64,000 bases of DNA from Rhodopseudomonas palustris. Its GTDB lineage: Bacteria; Pseudomonadota; Alphaproteobacteria; Rhizobiales; Xanthobacteraceae. Below, in pieces: positions 55,296 to 63,352 of this stretch. Below the pieces are notes generated by a model, which made no database searches, was not told the origin of the DNA, and saw only the letters and a program-made list of their open reading frames with translations. The position numbers were made by a program, and so were the translations under genes. Positions within the stretch are counted from its first letter, which is position 1, and each line of letters opens with the position of its first letter. Where the stretch lies: assembly GCF_007005445.1 (NCBI RefSeq), contig NZ_CP041387.1, positions 62,001 to 126,000 on the forward strand. Reading direction: 5' to 3'.

Positions 55296-55960
55296 GGCAC
55301 TCTCCCACGCGCCCAGCGACGGGCGCGAACCAAAACGATGGCGCTGGTCCGACGGCTTCAGCGCCGTCGCGCGATGGAGGCGCGGCGAGCGATCAGCTCG
55401 GACAAGCAGTTCTGCCTTGGATTGGTTGGGAAGGATCCCGCCCGCTCACTGGCAATGAAGGACAAGCCTCTTCGGTATTCGCGCCGGCTGATGGAAAGCC
55501 GGCAGAGACCAAAAAAGCCCGCTCCGTCGTTGCTTTAAGTCGCGTCCCCCGTTGAGAACGAGGTGCGCCGGTTCGCCTCCGGCTGTCAGTCACGGTTGCA
55601 AGAGAGGAAGCCACCTTCAACGGCATCTCTTGAGAGAGATGCTGGCCTCGTCGCGTGAACGCTGGGAGACCCTCGGCTCTTCATCCCTTGGCGGCTGTCC
55701 GGCCTCTTGTCCGGATACCTACCGACTGACACACGACCACGGGCACGTGCGAAATTGGGCAAGGGTGCAAATAGGTGTTTCGATGCCGGGTCGCAAGATT
55801 TTTTTTGTCTTAACCAGACAATTATCCGCCGTCGTCGCGGAGAGTTGCCGATCCACCACACCGGCAGCTACGAAGCTGAACGTTTGTTCAAGTTTTTCAA
55901 TAACGACGGGGACAATTATGACGGCGGCGCGTCGGTCCCGAGGCTCCGGGCCGGATTGGA
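55296..55960 (-). promoter_or_regulatory. Long leader of ornithine decarboxylase (possible speF-type RNA element)
   Basis: These 665 bases before the decarboxylase start hold no credible gene. Features are a hairpin at 55623-55642 (GCATCTCT / AGAGATGC), a short upstream T-run area (55507-55518 on the minus strand GGGCTTTTTTGG) and the inverted repeat TTGTCT-N5-AGACAA at 55805-55821. Alphaproteobacterial ODC genes often have a long conserved RNA (speF motif) with polyamine-linked control; the layout fits, but I could not confirm its conserved structure. Confidence 0.4.
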
Positions 55961-56221
55961 TCAGGCGCGCCTGAAGAACGGTTCGATGCGCTGGGCGTTG
56001 CGAACGAAGCCGATCATGATCACCACGCCGAGGACGAACAGCACCGCCTGCAGGATGTGGGTGGCGTTGTCACCGAGGCCGAACAGGATTGCCAATGCCC
56101 ACCCGCCGGCGAACGCGGCCCCGAACACCTCGGCGCCGATCAGGATCGCGGCGCTGATGACGGTGATGACGCTCGGCCAGGCGATCTGGCGAGATCCGGT
56201 AGCGGTGGCAGGCTTGCTCAT
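55961..56221 (-). CDS. Small two-helix membrane protein
   Basis: The 86-residue product (start ATG 56221, with AAGGACC upstream) has two membrane helices (about 14-36 and 48-70: VITVISAAILIGAEVFGAAFA and ILQAVLFVLGVVIMIGFV), with a basic end RRA. No family is recognised. It is transcribed away from the M3 protease gene and could share a control region with it. Confidence 0.65.
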   Translation of the reverse strand: MSKPATATGSRQIAWPSVITVISAAILIGAEVFGAAFAGGWALAILFGLGDNATHILQAVLFVLGVVIMIGFVRNAQRIEPFFRRA

Positions 56222-56427
56222 GATTGGAAGGTCCTTCTGGCGGGCGCAATCTAGCGAAATCGCCCGCATCGGCAAGCGAAAGCGGATGATCTCCTAAAGT
56301 GTCAGCAGTGGGGCGTCCGGTTCAACCTGCGCAGATTACCCGCACGGCCACGGGAAACTGGGCGCAAAAAAGCCTCACCCGATGGTATATGTCGGACGTT
56401 TCCCAGACCCGAATTCAGGATGGATCG

Positions 56428-58518
56428 ATGTCAGAGAGCTTCGGACCGATTGCCGCACCCGCTGACGTCGGCAATCCGCTGCTGGCCGCCTGGGCCACTC
56501 CGTTCGAGACGCCGCCGTTCGCCGAGATCATGCCCGAGCACTTCATGCCGGCGTTCGAGCAGGCATTCGCCGACCACTCTGCGGAGATCGCTGCGATCGT
56601 CAACGATCCGACCGAGCCGGACTTCGACAACACCGTCACGGCGCTGGAGCGATCCGGGAAGCTGCTGAACCGGGTCGCTGCGGTGTTTTACGATCTGGTG
56701 TCGGCGCATTCGAGCCCGGAACTGCTCAAGATCGACGAAGAGGTGTCGCTGCGGATGGCGCGGCACTGGAATCCGATCATGATGAATGCGGTGCTGTTCG
56801 GCCGGATCGCGGCGCTGCGCGACAAGCGCGACAGCCTTGAGCTCACGCCGGAGCAGAGCCGGCTGCTCGACCGCACCTATACCCGCTTCCACCGTGCCGG
56901 CGCCGGCCTCGACGAGACCGCCAAGGCACGCATGGCCGAGATCAACGAACGTCTGGCGCAGCTCGGCACCAGCTTCAGCCATCATCTGCTCGGCGACGAG
57001 CAGGACTGGATGATGGAGCTCGGCGACGGCGATACCGAGGGCCTGCCCGACAGCTTCGTGGCGGCGGCGCGCGCTGCGGCTGAAGAGCGCGGCCTGTCCG
57101 GCAAGGCCGTGGTGACGCTGTCGCGGTCGTCGGTCGAGCCGTTCCTGAAGATGTCGAGCCGGCGGGACCTGCGCGAGAAGGTGTATCGGGCCTTCATCGC
57201 CCGGGGCGACAACGGCAACGGCAACGACAACAACGCGATCATCGGCGAGATCCTGAGTCTGCGCGAGGAAAGCGCCAGGTTGCTCGGCTATCCGACGTTT
57301 GCGGCTTACCGCCTTGAAGACTCGATGGCCAAGACCCCGGAGGCGGTGCGCGGCCTGCTCGAGCGGGTCTGGAAGCCGGCGCGGGCTCGTGCGCTCGCCG
57401 ACCGCGATGCGCTGCAGGAGCTGGTCGCCGAAGAGGGCGGCAACTTCAAGCTGGCGCCGTGGGACTGGCGCTATTACGCCGAGAAGCTGCGTCAGCGCCG
57501 CGCGAATTTCGACGACGCCGCGATCAAGCCCTATCTGACGCTGGACGGCATGATCGCCGCGGCGTTCGACACCGCCACCCGGCTGTTCGGCATCGCGTTC
57601 GAGGAGCGCAAGGACGTGCCGGTGTGGCATCCGGACGTCCGGGTGTGGGAGGTGAAGGATCAGGACGGCGCGCATCGCGGTCTGTTCTACGGCGACTATT
57701 ACGCCCGGCCTTCGAAGCGCTCCGGCGCCTGGATGACGTCGCTGCGCGATCAGCAGAAGCTCGATGGCGCGGTGGCGCCGCTGATCATCAACGTTTGCAA
57801 CTTCGCCAAGGGCGCCGGTGGCGAGCCGTCGCTGTTGTCGCCGGACGATGCCCGCACCCTGTTTCACGAGTTCGGCCACGGCCTGCACGGCATGCTGTCG
57901 GATGTGACCTACCCGTCGCTGTCCGGCACCAGCGTGTTCACCGATTTCGTCGAACTGCCGTCGCAGCTCTACGAGCACTGGCAGGAGCAGCCACAGGTGC
58001 TGCGGCAGTTCGCCCGGCACTATCAGACCGGCGAGCCGCTGCCCGACGATCTGCTTCAACGCTTCATCGCGGCCCGCAAGTTCGGCCAGGGTTTCGCCAC
58101 CGTCGAATTCGTCTCCTCGGCGCTGCTCGATCTCGAATTCCACACCCAGCCCGCCGCCGGCATCGGCGAGATCCGCGCCTTCGAGCGCAAGGAACTCGAC
58201 AAGATCGGTATGCCGGAAGAGATCGCGCTGCGGCACCGGCCGACCCAGTTCGGTCACATCTTCTCCGGCGATCACTACGCCTCGGGCTACTACAGCTACA
58301 TGTGGAGCGAGGTGATGGACGCCGATGCGTTCGGGGCGTTCGAGGAGGCCGGCGATATCTTCGCAGCCGACGTGGCGAAGCGGCTGCGTGACGACATCTA
58401 TGCGTCCGGCGGCTCGCGCGATCCGGAGGAAGCCTATGTGGCGTTCCGTGGCCGCAAGCCGGAGCCCGACGCGCTGCTGCGCCGCCGCGGCCTGCTCGAC
58501 ACACCGGAGGCCGCGTAG
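56428..58518 (+). CDS. dcp: M3 family oligopeptidase (peptidyl-dipeptidase Dcp-like)
   Basis: The 696-residue zinc metallopeptidase cleaves short peptides in the cytoplasm. The zinc motif is TLFHEFGHGLHGML (HEFGH) with the third ligand Glu in the following helix (FTDFVELPSQLYEHW). The N-terminal region (NPLLAAWATPFETPPF) and the C-terminal SGYYSYMWSEVMDADAFGAF match Dcp/PrlC. ATG 56428 has AGGATGGA upstream; ATG 56389 and 56299 extend it without conserved sequence. Confidence 0.9.
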   Translation: MSESFGPIAAPADVGNPLLAAWATPFETPPFAEIMPEHFMPAFEQAFADHSAEIAAIVNDPTEPDFDNTVTALERSGKLLNRVAAVFYDLVSAHSSPELLKIDEEVSLRMARHWNPIMMNAVLFGRIAALRDKRDSLELTPEQSRLLDRTYTRFHRAGAGLDETAKARMAEINERLAQLGTSFSHHLLGDEQDWMMELGDGDTEGLPDSFVAAARAAAEERGLSGKAVVTLSRSSVEPFLKMSSRRDLREKVYRAFIARGDNGNGNDNNAIIGEILSLREESARLLGYPTFAAYRLEDSMAKTPEAVRGLLERVWKPARARALADRDALQELVAEEGGNFKLAPWDWRYYAEKLRQRRANFDDAAIKPYLTLDGMIAAAFDTATRLFGIAFEERKDVPVWHPDVRVWEVKDQDGAHRGLFYGDYYARPSKRSGAWMTSLRDQQKLDGAVAPLIINVCNFAKGAGGEPSLLSPDDARTLFHEFGHGLHGMLSDVTYPSLSGTSVFTDFVELPSQLYEHWQEQPQVLRQFARHYQTGEPLPDDLLQRFIAARKFGQGFATVEFVSSALLDLEFHTQPAAGIGEIRAFERKELDKIGMPEEIALRHRPTQFGHIFSGDHYASGYYSYMWSEVMDADAFGAFEEAGDIFAADVAKRLRDDIYASGGSRDPEEAYVAFRGRKPEPDALLRRRGLLDTPEAA

Positions 58519-58522
58519 CCGC

Positions 58523-59176
58523 ATGATCGGCCTCGTTCGCGGTGTCGCCGTCCGTTCCGCGCTGGTCGCGGCCGTGCTGGCCTTGGTCGGCTTCGGCACC
58601 GCCGACGCGCACCCGCACGTCTGGGTCACTTCGACGAGCGAACTGGTCTATGCGCCGGACGGCACGTTCACCGGCGTGCGGCATTCCTGGGCGTTCGACG
58701 ACATGTTCACGGCGTATGCGATCCAGGGCATCGAGCCGAAGCAGAAGGGCGTCTACACCCGAGATGATCTGGCGCCGTTGGCGCAGACCAACGTCGAGTC
58801 GTTGAAGGAATTCGCTTACTTCACCTTCGCCAAGGCCGGCGGCAAGAAGCAGAAATTCGGCGAACCGGTCGACTATTATCTGTCCTACAAGGACAGCGTG
58901 CTGACGCTGCACTTCTTCCTGCCGCTGAAGACCCCGGTGAAGAGCAACGAATTGTCGGTCGAGGTGTTCGATCCGAGCTATTTCATCGACTTCTCGTTCG
59001 TCGAGAAGAATCCGGTCGGATTGGTTGGCGCGCCGCCCGGCTGCACGGTGAGTTTCCAGCGACCGAACGACGGCACCGCGACCGCACAGCGGATGAGCGA
59101 GGACAACTTCCTGAGCGGCGACAATTCCAACTATGGCGCGATGTTCGCCAACAAGATCGCGGTGACCTGCCCATGA
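58523..59176 (+). CDS. DUF1007 periplasmic protein (metal-exporter partner)
   Basis: The 217-residue protein has a signal peptide (residues 1-29) and the family start DAHPHVWVTSTSELVYAPDGTF, with His residues next to the cleavage site that may bind metal. DUF1007 genes are consistently coupled to NicO/RcnA-like transporters, and this one overlaps the next gene by ATGA at 59173-59176. It may deliver metal ions to the exporter. Confidence 0.87.
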   Translation: MIGLVRGVAVRSALVAAVLALVGFGTADAHPHVWVTSTSELVYAPDGTFTGVRHSWAFDDMFTAYAIQGIEPKQKGVYTRDDLAPLAQTNVESLKEFAYFTFAKAGGKKQKFGEPVDYYLSYKDSVLTLHFFLPLKTPVKSNELSVEVFDPSYFIDFSFVEKNPVGLVGAPPGCTVSFQRPNDGTATAQRMSEDNFLSGDNSNYGAMFANKIAVTCP

Positions 59177-60339
59177 CGTCTCATCGCCGGTTTGCGTTTG
59201 TCACCTTGTTCGTCTGCATCGCCGCGCTCGTGCTCGGCGACGCCACGCTGCATGCGGCATTCGCGCACAATCCGTTCGGTGCGCCGAAGGGGGCGCCGGA
59301 GCCGCAGGCCGGGGGCATCGTCGGCTGGCTGCTGGCGCAGCAATCGGCGTTCTACAAGCAGATGTCGGCGACGATCCGCGCCGCCAAGGCCGATGGCAGT
59401 GCGGTGTGGACGCTGCTCGGCATTTCGTTCGCCTACGGCGTGTTCCATGCCGCCGGGCCGGGCCACGGCAAGGCGGTGATCTCGTCCTATCTGGTCGCCA
59501 ACGAGGAAACCGCGCGGCGCGGCATCGCGCTGTCGTTCGTCTCGGCGATGCTGCAGGCGGTGGTCGCGGTGACGATCGTCGGAGTCTGTGCCTGGCTGCT
59601 CAACGCCACCGCCAGCACGATGTGCAGCGCCGAGCGGGCCATCGAGATCGGCAGCTACGCGCTGATCGCACTGTTCGGCGCCCGGCTGGTCTGGATCAAG
59701 GGCGGTGGCTTCTTCCGCGCGCTGCAGGTATCGATGCGCAAGCCGCAGCTCGCGATGGCCGGGGTGCCGGCGGCGCTGGTGGACCACGACCACCATCACC
59801 ACGATCATGATCACCACCATGGCGCGCACGGCCATGCCCATGCCCGCGCGGCCCACGCCGACCACCATGACCACGGGCATGACCACGGTTCCGCGCACAA
59901 CCATGCCCATGACGAACACCACCATCACCACGGCCCCGGCGAAGCCTGCGACCATTGCGGCCATTCGCACGGGCCGGAACCCAGCGCGCTCGCCGGCCCC
60001 GGCGGCTGGCGGCGCGGACTGGCCGCGGTGCTGACGGTCGGCATCCGCCCGTGTTCCGGCGCGATCCTTCTGATGGTGTTTGCGCTGGCTCAGGGCTTGT
60101 TCTGGGCCGGGATCGTCGCCACCTTCGTCATGGCGCTGGGCACCGCGATCACGGTCGCGACCATCGCGGTGGCTGCGGTGTCGGCAAAGGGGCTGGCCCG
60201 CAAGCTCGCCGCCCAGCGCGATGGCGGCGGCATGCTGGTGATGCGCGGGCTGGAGTTTGGCGCAGCCGGTGTGGTGCTGCTGCTCGGCTGCGGACTTCTC
60301 CTAGGATATGTCGCAGCCGAACGTGTGACGTGTCTTTAA
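59173..60339 (+). CDS. NicO/RcnA-like nickel/cobalt (metal) exporter
   Basis: The 388-residue protein has an N-terminal signal/anchor, GVFHAAGPGHGKAVISSYLVA (family motif with metal-binding His) and GIRPCSGAILLMVFALAQG, and about 6 membrane helices. Between them lies a very His/Asp-rich loop of about 85 residues (HHDHDHHHGAHGHAHARAAH and following). Such proteins export Ni/Co or zinc. The pairing with DUF1007 is usual. Similar His-rich loops occur in the zinc operon, which could indicate shared metal buffering, but no Zur site was seen here. Confidence 0.88.
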   Translation: MTSHRRFAFVTLFVCIAALVLGDATLHAAFAHNPFGAPKGAPEPQAGGIVGWLLAQQSAFYKQMSATIRAAKADGSAVWTLLGISFAYGVFHAAGPGHGKAVISSYLVANEETARRGIALSFVSAMLQAVVAVTIVGVCAWLLNATASTMCSAERAIEIGSYALIALFGARLVWIKGGGFFRALQVSMRKPQLAMAGVPAALVDHDHHHHDHDHHHGAHGHAHARAAHADHHDHGHDHGSAHNHAHDEHHHHHGPGEACDHCGHSHGPEPSALAGPGGWRRGLAAVLTVGIRPCSGAILLMVFALAQGLFWAGIVATFVMALGTAITVATIAVAAVSAKGLARKLAAQRDGGGMLVMRGLEFGAAGVVLLLGCGLLLGYVAAERVTCL

Positions 60340-60513
60340 CCACCGGCCTGCAAATCTGCGTCTCGAGCGGCTGCGGCAAAACCCAGCGGCGTTTCGTGCG
60401 TAGATGATCAGGACACCACGGTCCGCCGAGCGGGATGCCGCGGTGCACGACGCACCGAACGTCACCGCATCGTCTTGACAACGATAGTCCAAAGCGCGAA
60501 GCCAAGCAGCAAT

Positions 60514-61551
60514 ATGAGCGTCATTGTTCCGATCCATGGACCTGCGATCGCCCTGGCGCCCGCGCCGGAGCGGGTCGGTGTGCTGTTGGTCAACCTCGGC
60601 ACCCCCGACAGTTGCGACACCAAGGGCGTGCGCATTTACCTGCGCGAGTTCCTGTCCGATCCGCGGGTGATCGAAAACCAGGGTCTGTTCTGGAAGCTGG
60701 CGCTCAACGGCATCATCCTGAATACCCGTCCGGCCCGAAAGGCCAAGGACTACCAGAAGATCTGGAACCACGAAAAGAACGAGTCGCCGCTCAAGACCAT
60801 CACCCGCGCCCAGGCCGAAAAGGTCGCCGCATCGCTGTCCGACCGTGGCCATCTGATCGTCGACTGGGCGATGCGCTACGGCAATCCGTCGCTGCGCGAC
60901 CGGATCGAGGCGCTGGTGGCCAAGGGTTGCACCCGGCTGCTGGTGGTGCCGCTGTATCCGCAATATTCCGCCGCGACCTCGGCGACGGTGTGCGATCAGG
61001 CGTTCCGCGTGCTGCGCGAACTCCGCGCCCAGCCGACGTTGCGGGTGACGCCGCCGTATTATCGCGATCCGGCCTATATCGACGCGCTGGCGACCTCGAT
61101 CAGATCGCACCTCGGTTCGCTGTCGTTCGAGCCGGAATTGATCGTGGCCTCGTTCCACGGCATGCCGCAGGCCTATATCGACAAGGGTGACCCGTATCAG
61201 GCGCAGTGCGTGGCGACCGTCGAGGCGCTGCGCGAGCGGATGGGCCTCGCCGACGACAAGCTGCTGCTGACCTTCCAGTCGCGATTCGGTTTCGACCAAT
61301 GGCTGCAGCCCTACACCGACAAGACCATCGAGGCGCTGGCCAGCAAAGGCGTGCGCAAGATCGCCGTTGTGATGCCCGGATTCTCGGCCGATTGCCTGGA
61401 GACCCTCGAGGAGATCGCGCAGGAAAATGCCGAGATCTTCATGGAGCACGGCGGCGAGGAGTTCACCGCGATCCCCTGCCTCAACGATTCCGACGCAGGC
61501 ATTCAGGTGATCCGCCAGCTCGTGCTGCGCGAACTGCAAGGCTGGCTCTAA
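60514..61551 (+). CDS. hemH: Ferrochelatase
   Basis: The 345-residue enzyme inserts iron into protoporphyrin IX to make haem. The catalytic His is in ASFHGMPQAY and the conserved Glu in EHGGEEF. N-terminal VGVLLVNLGTPDS is diagnostic. Start ATG 60514; TTG 60475 is less likely. The stop codon TAA lies inside the first unit of a tandem repeat. It is 27 kb from hemA and separately transcribed. Confidence 0.95.
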   Translation: MSVIVPIHGPAIALAPAPERVGVLLVNLGTPDSCDTKGVRIYLREFLSDPRVIENQGLFWKLALNGIILNTRPARKAKDYQKIWNHEKNESPLKTITRAQAEKVAASLSDRGHLIVDWAMRYGNPSLRDRIEALVAKGCTRLLVVPLYPQYSAATSATVCDQAFRVLRELRAQPTLRVTPPYYRDPAYIDALATSIRSHLGSLSFEPELIVASFHGMPQAYIDKGDPYQAQCVATVEALRERMGLADDKLLLTFQSRFGFDQWLQPYTDKTIEALASKGVRKIAVVMPGFSADCLETLEEIAQENAEIFMEHGGEEFTAIPCLNDSDAGIQVIRQLVLRELQGWL

Positions 61552-61616
61552 TCAAGGCTGGCTCGAATCAAGGCCGGCTTTGATCAAGGCCAGCCTTAGT
61601 CGAGGCTGGCTGCTGG
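61540..61616 (+). repeat. Degenerate 16-bp tandem repeat at the hemH 3' end
   Basis: Four full 16-base units (61540-61603) and a partial fifth share the pattern GGCTGGCTCTAATCAA with changes in later units (for example GGCCGGCTTTGATCAA). The first unit contains the hemH stop codon. It may have expanded by slippage; function is unknown. Confidence 0.7.
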
Positions 61617-61758
61617 TTGTCGGCTACAGTCAGCCTCTGCTCAATTCCGTCACTCTCGAACCTGTCTCGCTGCGGCGGCGACTCACCAGGGTTGCGTCCG
61701 GCCGGCGCAGCCATCACCATGCCGGCGCGAAAGGCGAAATCCGGCGAGGAGAGTTTGC

Positions 61759-62760
61759 ATGTTTTATGATCTCAGCGGGTTCGATGTCTTCGTCATCGTT
61801 CTCGTCCTGCTGGTGATCCTGACGCTGTTCGCCGGCGTCAAGACGGTTCCGCAGGGGTTCGACTGGACGATCGAGCGGTTCGGCAAGTTCACCCGGACGC
61901 TGCCTCCCGGGCTCAACTTGATCATTCCGTATTTCGATCGTGTCGGCCGCAAGGTGAACATGATGGAGCAGGTGATCGAGATTCCCGAACAGGAGGTGAT
62001 CACCAAGGACAACGCCACCGTGACGGTGGACGGCGTCGCGTTCTATCAGGTGTTCGATGCCGCCAAGGCGAGCTACGAGGTCGCCGATCTCAATCAGGCG
62101 ATCGTGGTGCTGACCATGACCAACATTCGCTCGGTGATGGGGTCGATGGATCTCGACGCGGTGCTGTCGCATCGCGACGAGATCAACGTCCGGCTGCTCG
62201 AAGTGGTCGACGCCGCGGTGTCGCCCTGGGGACTGAAAGTCAACCGCATCGAGATCAAGGACATCGCGCCGCCGGCCGATCTGGTCGAGGCGATGGGCCG
62301 GCAGATGAAGGCCGAGCGCGTCAAGCGCGCCGAGATCCTGCAGGCCGAAGGCCAGCGCCAGTCGGAAATCCTGCGCGCCGAGGGCGCCAAGCAGAGCCAG
62401 ATCCTGCAAGCTGAAGGCCGCCGCGAGGCGGCGTTCCGCGATGCCGAGGCGCGCGAGCGCTCCGCCGAGGCCGAGGCCCGCGCCACCCAGATGGTCAGCG
62501 AAGCGATCGCCAAGGGCGACGTCGCGGCTCTGAACTACTTCATCGCCGACAAATACATCAAGGCATTCGGCCAGCTCGCCGAATCGCCGAACCAGAAGGT
62601 GATCATGCTGCCGGTCGAGGCGATGAGCATGCTCGGCTCGCTTGCCGGCATCGGCGAGATCGCCAAGGCGACCTTCGGCGAGAGCGCAGCCTCCTCCGCG
62701 CAGGCTGCAGCCCGCCGCGGTTCGGTGCCGCCGACGACGCCGGTGCCGCCCGCACGGTGA
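61759..62760 (+). CDS. qmcA: SPFH/stomatin-like membrane protein (QmcA)
   Basis: The 333-residue protein begins with a membrane helix (about 8-28) and has the SPFH domain (GFDWTIERFGKFTRTLPPGLNLIIPY) followed by a long coiled coil rich in EGQRQSEILRAEGAKQSQI-type repeats. It scaffolds membrane microdomains and proteases. It is paired with an NfeD gene, as usual. Confidence 0.92.
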   Translation: MFYDLSGFDVFVIVLVLLVILTLFAGVKTVPQGFDWTIERFGKFTRTLPPGLNLIIPYFDRVGRKVNMMEQVIEIPEQEVITKDNATVTVDGVAFYQVFDAAKASYEVADLNQAIVVLTMTNIRSVMGSMDLDAVLSHRDEINVRLLEVVDAAVSPWGLKVNRIEIKDIAPPADLVEAMGRQMKAERVKRAEILQAEGQRQSEILRAEGAKQSQILQAEGRREAAFRDAEARERSAEAEARATQMVSEAIAKGDVAALNYFIADKYIKAFGQLAESPNQKVIMLPVEAMSMLGSLAGIGEIAKATFGESAASSAQAAARRGSVPPTTPVPPAR

Positions 62761-62776
62761 GACGGAGGTTGCCGCC

Positions 62777-63226
62777 ATGACCGGAATGTTCACCGCGCTC
62801 GGGGCCTGGAACTGGCTGATTCTCGGCCTGGCGCTGATGGCTCTGGAGTTGCTGGCGCCGGGGGTGTTTTTGTTCTGGCTCGGACTCGCGGCGTTGCTGG
62901 TTGGTCTGTTGGCGCTGCTGCTGGAGCCCGGATGGCAGCTCCAGATACTGTTGTTCGGGCTGTTCGCAGCGGCTGCGGTGCCGCTGTGGCGGCGGCTGGC
63001 GCGCGGCGGCGATGTCGAGGTTCATGCGACCAACCCGCACCTCAACCGTCGAACCGATGCTTTGGTGGGGCGCGAATTCACCCTGGAAAAGCCGATCGAA
63101 GGCGGCGTCGGCGCGGTGCGGATCGACGATACCGTCTGGCGGGTGTTCGGCCCGGATACGCCAGCCGGCAGCCGGGTGCGGATCGTGGCGGCGGATGGAG
63201 CGAAGCTGACGGTGGCTGCGGTTTAG
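62777..63226 (+). CDS. NfeD-like membrane protein (partner of QmcA)
   Basis: The 149-residue product has 3 membrane helices in its N-terminal half (GAWNWLILGLALMALELLAPG with further spans) and a C-terminal OB-fold NfeD domain (ALVGREFTLEKPIEGGVGAVRIDDTVWRV). It lacks the N-terminal protease domain of long NfeD. GGAGG precedes the start and it is co-transcribed with qmcA. Confidence 0.92.
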   Translation: MTGMFTALGAWNWLILGLALMALELLAPGVFLFWLGLAALLVGLLALLLEPGWQLQILLFGLFAAAAVPLWRRLARGGDVEVHATNPHLNRRTDALVGREFTLEKPIEGGVGAVRIDDTVWRVFGPDTPAGSRVRIVAADGAKLTVAAV

Positions 63227-63352
63227 ACTCGAACGTTCTGGCCGCGAAAGATGGCCACATTGACATAGGTCGCAGCTATGATCATATTTAACACGGAGGC
63301 TCGGTCCGGTTGAAATCCCTTGCGGAGATCAGTCGGAGCATTGCCTCCTTTT

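Noticed and set aside
54159..55538. 459-codon plus-strand frame opposite ornithine decarboxylase
   Set aside because: Antisense shadow; the decarboxylase has complete PLP motifs on the minus strand.
61540..61616. 16-bp tandem units as a CRISPR array
   Set aside because: Units are adjacent with no spacers and are too short.
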